DNA of 10,970 nt, taken from the NCBI GenBank assembly GCA_025360395.1, contig JANYCH010000120.1, positions 1 to 10,970 on the forward strand. The letters run 5' to 3'. The notes beneath the pieces are model-generated. The model did no database searches. It was not told the DNA's origin and was given only the letters and a program-made list of their open reading frames with translations. This DNA is from Cytophagales bacterium. GTDB lineage: Bacteria; Bacteroidota; Bacteroidia; Cytophagales; UBA9547. Below, piece by piece: positions 1 through 7,543 of this stretch (the stretch's first letter is position 1; each line of letters opens with the position of its first letter). Both the position numbers and the translations under genes were made by a program.

Positions 1-69
1 GTCCCTGTCATGAAATTGCTTTAGAAACTCAATCTCATTTTGACCTTTAAATGATAAAAAATCCTCCAT
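1..69 (-). CDS. Unidentified protein, N-terminal fragment (runs off the window)
   Basis: An ATG on the minus strand at 67-69 opens a frame that stays open to the window edge, giving 23 residues (MEDFLSFKGQNEIEFL and seven more). The fragment is too short to assign a family. It is acidic and aromatic, with no signal peptide or membrane segment in the visible part. It lies 139 bp downstream of the exonuclease gene on the same strand. I see no convincing terminator in between, so co-transcription is possible. The start is supported only by the open frame and by the A/T-rich spacer in front of it. Confidence 0.5.
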   Translation of the reverse strand, partial: MEDFLSFKGQNEIEFLKQFHDRD

Positions 70-208
70 GTCGAATTTGTGTTAACCAAAGAAAGTTACG
101 AAAATTTTAGATAAACGTAATTATCTGGGCTCTACTATAAATTAATATTTTAAGCTAAGGCTCAAAAAAACTATTAACTTATTATAACAACATGAATTAT
201 GTGTGAGA

Positions 209-1006
209 TTACTTGCCAAAGCCTCTTAGTTTTATTTCAGTAAGTCTCCTTTTTGTATCAAGACTAAAATCCCCCTTCAGCATCCAGTCGTAATAGGAAG
301 GGTCGGACTTTAGGATATCAGCAACTTTTTTGTCTTTGTGCTTTCCAAAATTGAAAACTTCAAAACCGTCGTTGTTAAAAACCATTCTGCCAGCAAAATC
401 CACCTGGTTTGACATGGTCAGTTTGGCAAGGCAGGTAACGTCATTTTCAATTTTGCAATCCATTTTATCGCCCGGAACCTGCATTCCGTCATATCTTCCC
501 AGTTGGGCATCTAACACCTCAAAAGTAGCAATTGTGTCTGCTTCTGCAGAATGTGCATTTACCAGTTCCAAGCCGCAATAAAATTTATATGCTGCTGATA
601 AAGTCCTCGGCTCCATCATGTGGAAAATTCTTTGGGCATCTACAATTTTGCGATGGGTAACATCAAATTCCAAGTCCACCCTTAGAAATTCCTCAACTAA
701 CATAGGAACATCAAACTTGATAAGATTAAAGCCTCCCAGATCGCATCCTTCAAAAAACCTGTTAATTTCTTTTGCCAGCAATTTAAAAGTAGGGCAATCT
801 TTTACATCCTCGTCTGTGATTCCATGTATCTTGGTTGAAGCAGGTGGAATAGGCCTTTCCGGATTAATTTTCCAGGTTTTGATCTCCTTATCGCCTGTTG
901 GGAAAACCTTTAAAATGCTTATTTCCACAATCCGGTCCTGCGTAATGCTGATTCCTGTTGCTTCAAGGTCAAAAATGGCTATAGGCTTCTTTAAATGGAG
1001 ATTCAT
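209..1006 (-). CDS. DnaQ-like (DEDDh) 3'-5' exonuclease with ExoX-like C-terminal domain
   Basis: This protein should remove nucleotides from 3' ends of DNA (or RNA) in the cytoplasm using two metal ions. The DEDDh motifs are intact: Exo I is FDLEATG with D13 and E15, Exo II is FNxxxFD with D99, and Exo III is HSAEAD with H152 and D157. The nuclease domain spans about residues 8-170. Residues about 215-250 (FNFGKHKDKK, then YYDWMLKGDF) resemble the small domain found at the C-terminus of exodeoxyribonuclease X-like proteins. The 265-residue length fits a stand-alone exonuclease and not a DNA polymerase III alpha fusion. It follows mpl on the same strand after 117 bp. A role in repair or proofreading is inferred. 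It could be annotated as the pol III epsilon subunit, but the extra C-terminal domain argues for an ExoX-type enzyme. Confidence 0.87.
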   Translation of the reverse strand: MNLHLKKPIAIFDLEATGISITQDRIVEISILKVFPTGDKEIKTWKINPERPIPPASTKIHGITDEDVKDCPTFKLLAKEINRFFEGCDLGGFNLIKFDVPMLVEEFLRVDLEFDVTHRKIVDAQRIFHMMEPRTLSAAYKFYCGLELVNAHSAEADTIATFEVLDAQLGRYDGMQVPGDKMDCKIENDVTCLAKLTMSNQVDFAGRMVFNNDGFEVFNFGKHKDKKVADILKSDPSYYDWMLKGDFSLDTKRRLTEIKLRGFGK

Positions 1007-1008
1007 AT

Positions 1009-1041
1009 AAGTTGTGAGTTGCTAGTAGCAAGTTGTGAGTT
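1009..1041. repeat. 12-bp direct repeat, 21-bp period, around a short inverted repeat
   Basis: AAGTTGTGAGTT occurs exactly at 1009-1020 and again at 1030-1041. The spacer and inner repeat ends form the perfect inverted repeat TTGCTA-G-TAGCAA (1019-1031). The unit lies directly upstream of the exonuclease ATG on the minus strand. The 10-mer CTAGTAGCAA inside it (1022-1031) recurs at 9539-9548. It may be a copy of a dispersed intergenic repeat or a binding site; its function is unknown. Confidence 0.6.
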
Positions 1042-1123
1042 AGATATGAGAACTAATATGTTTGAAATATTAAGAATAGAGTTGATCATAAATTTTGAAA
1101 TAAATGATTCTTATTACTCGGAA

Positions 1124-2479
1124 CTAAATTATAATCTTCTCAGCCATTGCTTTCAAATCTATTCCTCCAAATTTACCTGAGCTCATCATTAAAAGTGATT
1201 TTCGGTTCCAGTCCTGAGATTCCAGGTAGGTTTTTAACTTTTCCCTATCAGAAAAAACTTTCAGGTTCTTGGTTCCAAAGCTTGCCTGAATATCTGCATC
1301 TGTGATTGTGGGAAGCTTTTTGTGTTCAACAGTTTCAGGACTGAAGAATACGATAGGTTCATCTGCAAACTTGAATTTGTCTTTGTATTCTTTCAAAAAA
1401 TCTTTGTTCAAACTGCTAAAAGTATGAAGTTCAAGGCAGGCAATGAGTTTATAATCAGGAAAGTTCTTTTTTACTGCCATTGTTGTGGCTAGTAATTTTG
1501 AAGGTGCATGTGCGAAATCCTTAAATGCAATTGATTTTGTTCCTTTCGCTAATAATTCCAACCTGTTTGAGGCACCTTTAAATGAAGAAATGGCTTCATA
1601 AAAACCTTTTTCAGTAACACCAACCCGCATACAAACAAGTCTTGCTGCCTCAATATTTTTGAGGTTATGCTCTCCAAAAACCTGCAATTCTATCTGTCCG
1701 TAATCGGTATTTAAAGTAGTACGGCCATTTTTAATTTTATGACTGGGTGTTGTATAACCTTCCGCAGTAACATCATACCTGTCTATAGAACAAATATCTG
1801 CCACCCTTTTATCGTCTTTGGAGTAAATGAGCAATCCACCTTTAGGGGTTAAATCCGCAAAATTTTCAAATTGTTCCAGATACTTTGCGAATGTTGGGAA
1901 TACGTTGATATGGTCCCAGGCAATACCGGTAATAATCCCGATATGGTGTTTATAATGCCAGAATTTAGGTCTTGGATCTAATGGTGAAGTTAAATATTCA
2001 TCACCCTCAATCACAATCATGGGTGCATCTGTGAGCCTGGCCATGGTTTCAAAACCTTCAATGATAGAACCTACCATGTAATCGAATTCCTTACCATGAA
2101 AACGCAATACATGCATGATCATGGAGGTTACAGTAGTTTTACCATGACTTCCAGCTACCACTATCCTTTGCTTGTCTTCACTGTATTTGTAAATGTATTC
2201 AGGAAAAGAATAGATCTTTTTGCCTAACTGCTGGGCACGCAGCAATTCAGGATTATCAGCCCTGGCGTGCATACCAAGAATAACCTCATCAACATCATCC
2301 GTAATTTTTTCAGGAAACCAACCTGTTTTTTCAGGCAGTAAGCCTTTATCAGCTAATCTTGAACGTGATGGTTCAAAAATCTCATCATCAGAACCGGTTA
2401 CCTGATAACCTTTTTCAAAAAGGGCCAGCGCAAGGTTGTGCATGGCGCTGCCACCAATAGCAATAAAATGTACTTTCAT
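1124..2479 (-). CDS. mpl: UDP-N-acetylmuramate:L-alanyl-gamma-D-glutamyl-meso-diaminopimelate ligase
   Basis: Mpl is a cytoplasmic ATP-dependent Mur ligase. It joins the recycled tripeptide L-Ala-gamma-D-Glu-meso-DAP to UDP-MurNAc, returning cell wall fragments to peptidoglycan synthesis. The N-terminal Rossmann-like nucleotide-binding stretch begins at residue 2 (VHFIAIGGSAMHNLA). The Mur ligase P-loop is GSHGKTT at 110-116, followed by VIEGDEY at 156-162 and AWDHINVFPT at 187-196, all typical of the MurC/Mpl group. HNLKNIEAA marks the start of the later ligase region. EGDEY and the DPRPKFWHY segment favour Mpl over MurC. The 451-residue length agrees with known Mpl proteins (about 450-460). 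The start is the ATG at 2477-2479, with no Shine-Dalgarno sequence, as is common in Bacteroidota. It is transcribed divergently from dnaB and may be co-transcribed with the exonuclease gene. Confidence 0.93.
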   Translation of the reverse strand: MKVHFIAIGGSAMHNLALALFEKGYQVTGSDDEIFEPSRSRLADKGLLPEKTGWFPEKITDDVDEVILGMHARADNPELLRAQQLGKKIYSFPEYIYKYSEDKQRIVVAGSHGKTTVTSMIMHVLRFHGKEFDYMVGSIIEGFETMARLTDAPMIVIEGDEYLTSPLDPRPKFWHYKHHIGIITGIAWDHINVFPTFAKYLEQFENFADLTPKGGLLIYSKDDKRVADICSIDRYDVTAEGYTTPSHKIKNGRTTLNTDYGQIELQVFGEHNLKNIEAARLVCMRVGVTEKGFYEAISSFKGASNRLELLAKGTKSIAFKDFAHAPSKLLATTMAVKKNFPDYKLIACLELHTFSSLNKDFLKEYKDKFKFADEPIVFFSPETVEHKKLPTITDADIQASFGTKNLKVFSDREKLKTYLESQDWNRKSLLMMSSGKFGGIDLKAMAEKIII

Positions 2480-2502
2480 TTAAGAACTTAAATAACAACC
2501 CT

Positions 2503-2510
2503 CAAAAGTA
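2503..2510 (-). promoter_or_regulatory. Candidate -7 element for mpl
   Basis: On the minus strand this reads TACTTTTG, an exact match to the Bacteroidetes -7 consensus TAnnTTTG. It lies 24 bp before the mpl ATG, which would give a short leader. A TTG at 2533-2535 (minus strand) could serve as a weak -33 element, but its 22-bp spacing is slightly long. Confidence 0.4.
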
Positions 2511-2565
2511 GAAAATTATTCGCTTTACTACTCAACAGATTTTAGAAAGGCTAGACAAGACCCAT

Positions 2566-2574
2566 TGTGGATAA
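2566..2574 (-). promoter_or_regulatory. Consensus DnaA box upstream of dnaB
   Basis: The plus strand reads TGTGGATAA, the exact complement of the DnaA box TTATCCACA. The perfect palindrome TTGTTAACAA follows at 2577-2586. A degenerate box-like sequence, TATTTCACA, lies at 2614-2622. An exact 9-mer is expected only about 0.002 times by chance in a 256-bp spacer counting both strands (equal base composition assumed). Its position in front of the helicase gene suggests DnaA control of dnaB, or less likely part of an origin. Confidence 0.5.
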
Positions 2575-2579
2575 CTTTG
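2572..2579 (+). promoter_or_regulatory. Candidate -7 element for dnaB, overlapping the DnaA box
   Basis: TAACTTTG matches TAnnTTTG exactly and overlaps the last three bases of the DnaA box. It would give a leader of about 150 nt before dnaB. No TTTG or TTG sits at the expected -33 spacing, so support is limited to the single element. Confidence 0.27.
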
Positions 2580-2735
2580 TTAACAACCCTTAATTGATTT
2601 GCCTGTTTTAAACTATTTCACATTTAAAATTAATGAAATCAGTCTGGTACGAATTAAAAAATGCCTTGAGAAATTTAATTATTTAACATTGGCACTTGTT
2701 AATACCTTAGAAAGTAATTGTCCGTATTTTGTAGA

Positions 2736-4334
2736 ATGGAACAAAACCCTACCCGCTTCAGGAAACAAAGTAATGTTGCCAAGACAACTTCGGTAACAGA
2801 TCTTGCCATGAGTTTTGGAAAAATCCCTCCTCAAAATCTTGAGGCTGAAGAGGCTGTTTTAGGTGCATTGATGATAGAAAAGGGCTCAATGCCCATAGTT
2901 CAGGAAATTCTACGACCAGAAAGTTTTTACAAAGAATCTCACAGGATCATATACGAAACGATTTTAACACTTGATTCCAAAGGTGACCCGGTAGATTTGC
3001 TTACAGTAACCAATGAATTAAGAAAAAGCAGCCAGCTGGATTTTATAGGCGGACCTTTTTATCTGGTAGAATTAACGCAAAGAATCAGTTCGGCAGCCAA
3101 CTTAGAGTTTCACTCAAGGATCGTTTCCGAAAATTTTATAAAAAGAGAATTAATAAAAATTTCTTCAGAAATAACCAGGGAGTCTTTTGATTATACATCC
3201 GATGTTTTCGACTTGCTGGACCATGCCCAGCAGCAAATATTTCAGATTGTAGATTCAAACCTTAAAAAGAAATACGCCAGCATCCGGGATATTCTTCACC
3301 AGGCCATCCAGGAACTTGAAGTTAAGAAAAACAATGCAGGCGGCCTCACAGGTGTACCTAGTGGATTTACAGACCTTGACAGGATCACTTCAGGGTGGCA
3401 AAAGTCTGATTTAGTGATAATTGCAGCCAGGCCGGGTATGGGAAAAACTGCCTTCGTTGTGTCGGCTATGCGAAATGCAGCAGTACAGTTTGGGAAAGCT
3501 GTAGCACTTTTCTCCCTTGAAATGTCATCAGTTCAGCTTATCAACCGTCTTATTTCTGCAGAAGCAGAAATTGCCAGTGAGAAGATAACCAAAGGCAAAC
3601 TTGAGCCTTATGAGTGGCAGCAGTTGCATGAAAGGATTAGTAAGCTTAGCGATGCCCCGATTTATATTGATGATACACCTGCCTTGAGCATTATGGAACT
3701 TAGGGCCAAATGCCGCCAGCTCAAAGCACAGTACGATATTCAGATGATCATTGTCGATTACCTGCAATTAATGCGTGGAAGTGACGTAGGAAAAGGTGGC
3801 GGCAGCAACCGTGAACAAGAGATTGCGAATATTTCACGAAACTTGAAAGGCTTAGCAAAAGAATTGAGCGTGCCAGTAATCGCTCTTTCACAGTTAAGCC
3901 GTGCTACAGAACAAAGAGGAGGTGATAAGCGCCCAATGCTATCGGATTTACGGGAATCAGGATCTATTGAGCAAGATGCAGACATGGTTTTGTTTTTGTA
4001 CAGGCCCGAATATTATGGTATTGAAGTAGATGAAGAAAACAATCCAACAAAAGGAGTAGGGGAAGTTATTATTGCAAAGCACAGAAATGGATCTCTTGAT
4101 ACTGTAAAACTCAGGTTTATAGGCCAATTCACAAAATTTGCTGATTTAGACCGCGATTTGTCCGATTTTGGAGGTTCTGGCGGGTCATCTGCCAACACCT
4201 GGGGTAGTTTTCCTCCTTCTTCAGGCGGTCAGGAATTCATCACCCTGCCAAGTAAAATGAACAGCGATCCAGGAAAAGATACCGGATTTGGAATTGAGGA
4301 CAGGTTTAAAGGTGAGGATGAAGTGCCGTTTTAA
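2736..4334 (+). CDS. dnaB: Replicative DNA helicase DnaB
   Basis: DnaB is the hexameric ATP-driven helicase that unwinds DNA at the replication fork and recruits primase. The N-terminal helical domain (about residues 28-130) opens with PPQNLEAEEAVLGALM, a family hallmark. The RecA-like ATPase domain runs from about 205 to 470. Walker A is ARPGMGKT (231-238), Walker B is IIVDYLQLM with D341, and the AKHRNG segment at 447-452 carries the arginine-finger region. No intein is present. I chose the ATG at 2736; a TTG at 2718 would add six unlikely residues (MSVFCR). At 532 residues the protein is longer than E. coli DnaB (471). The excess is a short N-terminal extension and a Gly/Ser/Pro-rich tail (about 476-532) ending GEDEVPF, which resembles the SSB C-terminal tip. 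A terminator-like hairpin begins 55 bp after the stop. Confidence 0.96.
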   Translation: MEQNPTRFRKQSNVAKTTSVTDLAMSFGKIPPQNLEAEEAVLGALMIEKGSMPIVQEILRPESFYKESHRIIYETILTLDSKGDPVDLLTVTNELRKSSQLDFIGGPFYLVELTQRISSAANLEFHSRIVSENFIKRELIKISSEITRESFDYTSDVFDLLDHAQQQIFQIVDSNLKKKYASIRDILHQAIQELEVKKNNAGGLTGVPSGFTDLDRITSGWQKSDLVIIAARPGMGKTAFVVSAMRNAAVQFGKAVALFSLEMSSVQLINRLISAEAEIASEKITKGKLEPYEWQQLHERISKLSDAPIYIDDTPALSIMELRAKCRQLKAQYDIQMIIVDYLQLMRGSDVGKGGGSNREQEIANISRNLKGLAKELSVPVIALSQLSRATEQRGGDKRPMLSDLRESGSIEQDADMVLFLYRPEYYGIEVDEENNPTKGVGEVIIAKHRNGSLDTVKLRFIGQFTKFADLDRDLSDFGGSGGSSANTWGSFPPSSGGQEFITLPSKMNSDPGKDTGFGIEDRFKGEDEVPF

Positions 4335-4382
4335 ATCTTACAGGTTTCGTTAAAAGAACATCCTTCATCACTTTATTCTTCT

Positions 4383-4390
4383 TATTTTTG
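4383..4390 (+). promoter_or_regulatory. Candidate -7 element for the TPR gene
   Basis: TATTTTTG fits TAnnTTTG exactly. Initiation a few bases downstream would fall near 4394-4398, making the message leaderless from the ATG at 4397 or giving a leader of about 12 nt for the ATG at 4409. No -33 element is evident. The last G is also the first base of the hairpin at 4390-4415. Confidence 0.35.
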
Positions 4391-4427
4391 CCTCATATGC
4401 ACCAGCTTATGAGGCTTTTTCTTTTTT
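4390..4427 (+). terminator. Rho-independent terminator-like hairpin after dnaB, overlapping the TPR gene start
   Basis: GCCTCATA (4390-4397) pairs perfectly with TATGAGGC (4408-4415) around a 10-nt loop, and T5-C-T6 follows at 4416-4427. This is the form of an intrinsic terminator for dnaB. It contains both candidate start codons of the TPR gene (4397 and 4409), and its T-tract encodes part of the signal peptide. It could therefore also hide the start codon in read-through transcripts. Confidence 0.6.
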
Positions 4428-7384
4428 CAGCCATCCTGTTTTGCAGTTTGGCCTCATTCTCCCAAAATACCCAGATATATACACACGATTCCTATTCATT
4501 CAGAACAGGGTTGGAACTTTACAACAAGCAGAAATATACTGCTGCACGCCAGTATTTTGAACGTTATCTTTCACTTGGTAAAAACGATTTGCTGAGCATA
4601 GAATCGGAATACTATGCAGCTGATTGCGGATTACAACTATTTCATGTAGATGGTGAAAGAAAGCTTAATGACTTTGTCAGGAAATATAACAACCATCCCA
4701 AATCCCAGCAGGCACTTTTTTCCCTGGGGAATATGTACAGGTCCAAAAAGGACTATAAAAAAGCAATTTCTTATTATAGCAAACTTAATACAAACGACCT
4801 TGCAAAAGAGCAACAGGATGAAGCACAATTCAATATCGGGTATTGCTACCTCAATGATAAGCAGGTAGACAAAGCACTTCCATATTTCAATGCTTTAAAA
4901 AATTCTGAGAATAAATTTACCTATGCTGCTTCTTACTATGCCGGAAATATTGAATTCCGTCAGGGAAACTATGATGCTGCCTTGCCCGATTACAAGAAAG
5001 CAGAAAAAAACGATAGCTATAAAACGCTCGTTCCTTACATGATAGCAAGTGTTTATTACAAGCAAAAAAAATACGAAGACTTTATAACTTACACTGATGC
5101 ATTGCCTAAGACTAACCCGGATTTTAAAAATCAGGATGAAATTTTCCTGATGCAGGCCGATGTTTACTTCAGAAAACAAGAGTATTTGAAAAGTATTACC
5201 GTCGCAGACAAATACAGGTTCACTGGTAAAGAACTGCCAGATGATGCTCAATACAGGTATGCCAAATCTTATTACTACACAGGCAGAAATGACAAAGCAA
5301 CAGAAAATTTCAAAAAGCTAAGCTCTCACAAAGATTCTATAGGCCAATTTAGTTCCTATTTTTTAGCACTGACTTATTTAAGAGATGATAACAAGGCATT
5401 TGCGGTTCCTTTATTAGCACAGGCTTCAGGTATGGGTTATTCTAAAGATGTTCAGGAAGAATCTTTGTTTCTATACGGGAAGGCTAATTACGAATCAGGG
5501 AAGCTTAATGAAGTAATTTCGAGTTTGAAAGAATATAGAAAAAAATTCCCAAAGGGACGTTTTGCTGATGAAGCCAGTGAAATTTTAAGTGATGCACTTT
5601 TGAATACCAGCAATTATGCTGAAGCCTTGGAGTACATTGAAAGTCTTCTTAAAAGAAGCCCCAGAATAGATGTTGTATATCAGAAAGTAGCCTTCAACAG
5701 GGCCGAAGAACTATATAACCAAGGCTTTGCAGATAGTTCAATTAGCTTTCTGGAAAAATCTCAGTCTGTTCCTTCAGATAAGAAAATGTTATCGGAATCT
5801 TATTTTCTTATGGGAGAAGCTTATTCTATGAAAAATGATCCTAAAAATGCCATGGAAAATTATTTTAAGGCACAGGAATCCAGTCAATATGCAAATGAAG
5901 ATTTTTATAGAAAAGCCGATTACGGGCTTGGTTATTCTTTTTACAATCAGAAAGCCTATGATAAATCTGCCATAAGATTTAAAAAATACACCGATGATAA
6001 GGATATGCTGAAAAGTAATTACTATCCTGATGCATTACTCAGATTGGCAGACAGTTACTATGCCCTAAAAAAATACAAAGATGCATTGGATACCTATGAA
6101 AGGGCTGTTTTGGCTAACAACAAAGAAAACGACTACATTCTGCTGCAAAAAGGCCTCATAAATGGTGCAACAGGAAACTACGAACAGGCAGATAATCTTC
6201 TGTTTGCCTTAACCCATAACTATCCTAAATCTCCTTATTATGAAACAGCACTCTTCAATAAGGCCATGTTTTCAGTGGAAAGGGGTGATTACCAAAATGC
6301 TATACAAGCTTTTACGATATTTATACGAGAAAGGCAATCAAGTATTTATGTTCCGAATGCTTTGGAGAGAAGGGCTATCTGCAATGTAAACCTGAAAAAC
6401 ACAGATTTAGCTGTTAACGATTATGAAATTATTTTAAAAGATTACCCCACATCACCTGTAGCAAATGCTGCTTTACAAGGTATTCAGGAAATAATGTCTA
6501 AAGAAGGAAAAAATGAAGAGTTCCTTACCTTGCTGGAAGGATTTAAAAAATCAAATCCACAGAAATCTGATTTAGAGAATATTGAATTTGAATCTGCAAA
6601 ACGTTTATATTTCGATCAGAAATACAATGAATCAATCAGGATTCTGAATAATTTTCTTGCTTCTTACCCTAATAGTGCCCTATCTTATGAGGCAACCTAT
6701 TACCTGGCCGATTCATATTACCGTATCAACCAATTCAAAGAAGCATTGCCATTTTACCAGAAAATTGTCGATTTAAATAAGGGAAGTTATACAAACAGAT
6801 CACTCTATAAAATAGGTGAAATTAATTTTGCACTGGCAAATTACGCTGAAGCAATAAAGAATTATAGGTTGCTTTTACAACTGGCAGGTTCTAAAAAAGA
6901 TATAGCCAATGCATACCAGGGCCTTATGTTGTCTCATTTTCAAACTTCCCAATTTGATTCAAGTTTCGCTTATGGTCAGGTGATTGTCAATTCAGGTTAT
7001 GCGACAAGTTCCGGTCAAAATAAAGCATTCCTAGTTTCTGCTAAATCTGTACTTGCAAAAGGTGATACTGCCAAAGCAATGGACTTGCTAGTATCCACAA
7101 TAAATGAAGCAAAAGATGAAAACGGTGCAGAAGCCCAATGGATGATTGCAGAAATATTCAGAAGTCAGAAAAAATATAAATCAGCTTTAAATGAGCTATT
7201 TAACATGAATACTTATTACAGTGAATACAGTAAATGGGTAGGTAAGTCTTTCCTTTCTGTAGCGGACAATTACCAGGGTTTAGGTGAAACTTTCCAGGCA
7301 AAAGCAACATTGGAATCACTTATCAAAAACTTCCCCGACCAGGAAATTGTAGAAGAAGCCCAAGCAAAATACAAGAGTTTGTAG
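4409..7384 (+). CDS. Large exported tetratricopeptide repeat protein
   Basis: A 991-residue protein made almost entirely of TPR-like helical pairs. About 24 units can be picked out by eye, with the usual aromatic and small-residue spacing, for example LFSLGNMYRSKKDYKKAISYY and AQFNIGYCYLNDKQVDKALPYF. The N-terminus (MRLFLFSAILFCSLASFSQ) is a signal peptide, probably cut near SFSQ. The cysteine is not in a proper lipobox, so the mature protein is likely soluble in the periplasm or attached through partners. TPR arrays scaffold protein complexes, and some PG-binding and T9SS proteins use them (PorW/SprE), but those are lipoproteins and I do not equate this protein with them. I chose the ATG at 4409 because it starts a classical signal peptide; the in-frame ATG at 4397 adds MHQL, and a TTG lies at 4388. 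The gene follows dnaB after a short spacer and converges with the GH44 gene. The exact role is unknown. Confidence 0.87.
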   Translation: MRLFLFSAILFCSLASFSQNTQIYTHDSYSFRTGLELYNKQKYTAARQYFERYLSLGKNDLLSIESEYYAADCGLQLFHVDGERKLNDFVRKYNNHPKSQQALFSLGNMYRSKKDYKKAISYYSKLNTNDLAKEQQDEAQFNIGYCYLNDKQVDKALPYFNALKNSENKFTYAASYYAGNIEFRQGNYDAALPDYKKAEKNDSYKTLVPYMIASVYYKQKKYEDFITYTDALPKTNPDFKNQDEIFLMQADVYFRKQEYLKSITVADKYRFTGKELPDDAQYRYAKSYYYTGRNDKATENFKKLSSHKDSIGQFSSYFLALTYLRDDNKAFAVPLLAQASGMGYSKDVQEESLFLYGKANYESGKLNEVISSLKEYRKKFPKGRFADEASEILSDALLNTSNYAEALEYIESLLKRSPRIDVVYQKVAFNRAEELYNQGFADSSISFLEKSQSVPSDKKMLSESYFLMGEAYSMKNDPKNAMENYFKAQESSQYANEDFYRKADYGLGYSFYNQKAYDKSAIRFKKYTDDKDMLKSNYYPDALLRLADSYYALKKYKDALDTYERAVLANNKENDYILLQKGLINGATGNYEQADNLLFALTHNYPKSPYYETALFNKAMFSVERGDYQNAIQAFTIFIRERQSSIYVPNALERRAICNVNLKNTDLAVNDYEIILKDYPTSPVANAALQGIQEIMSKEGKNEEFLTLLEGFKKSNPQKSDLENIEFESAKRLYFDQKYNESIRILNNFLASYPNSALSYEATYYLADSYYRINQFKEALPFYQKIVDLNKGSYTNRSLYKIGEINFALANYAEAIKNYRLLLQLAGSKKDIANAYQGLMLSHFQTSQFDSSFAYGQVIVNSGYATSSGQNKAFLVSAKSVLAKGDTAKAMDLLVSTINEAKDENGAEAQWMIAEIFRSQKKYKSALNELFNMNTYYSEYSKWVGKSFLSVADNYQGLGETFQAKATLESLIKNFPDQEIVEEAQAKYKSL

Positions 7385-7415
7385 AATTAACACAACAAAA
7401 GTGACCTTATAAACA

Positions 7416-7427
7416 GTACTTCTTTAA
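7416..7427 (+). repeat. 12-bp direct repeat, copy 1 (left of GH44 gene)
   Basis: GTACTTCTTTAA occurs here and again at 9525-9536 in the same orientation, on the other side of the GH44 gene. The match extends to 14 of 15 bases when AC plus one mismatched base are added on the left. It may be chance in A/T-rich spacers or the scar of an insertion. Confidence 0.35.
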
Positions 7428-7465
7428 GCAATCATACCTAAGGATGAACTTCTGGAAGATTTTTT

Positions 7466-7492
7466 AAAACCAAAATGTTCATTTTGGTTTTT
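7466..7492. terminator. Bidirectional terminator between convergent TPR and GH44 genes
   Basis: AAAACCAAAAT (7466-7476) and ATTTTGGTTTT (7481-7491) form a perfect 11-bp stem around the loop GTTC. The plus-strand side ends in a run of five T (7488-7492), and the run TTTTTT just left of the stem gives an A/T-rich tract on the other strand. The position between two convergent stop codons fits a shared terminator. Confidence 0.75.
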
Positions 7493-7543
7493 GCTTATCG
7501 ATATATCTGTGTTAGGATATGTTTGGAATAATTCACACTAAAG

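Noticed and set aside
148..175. Possible terminator after the exonuclease gene
   Set aside because: Only a weak 6-bp stem with a G-U pair can be drawn, and the A/T run is on the wrong side for the minus strand; the spacer 70-208 shows nothing convincing.
330..1180. Plus-strand ORFs opposite the exonuclease and mpl genes
   Set aside because: They are antisense shadows of genes whose catalytic motifs are clear on the minus strand; the one at 995-1180 mostly reads through the repeat spacer.
2718..2735. TTG start extending DnaB by six residues (MSVFCR)
   Set aside because: The ATG at 2736 gives a normal DnaB N-terminus; the extension has no family support.
2480..2735. Full replication origin (oriC)
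   Set aside because: Only one exact DnaA box and one degenerate match are visible; an origin normally shows a cluster of boxes beside an unwinding element. Kept as a regulatory-site observation.
2599..2796. 65-codon plus-strand ORF in front of dnaB
   Set aside because: It overlaps the dnaB start in another frame, covers the A/T-rich control region and has no recognisable motif.
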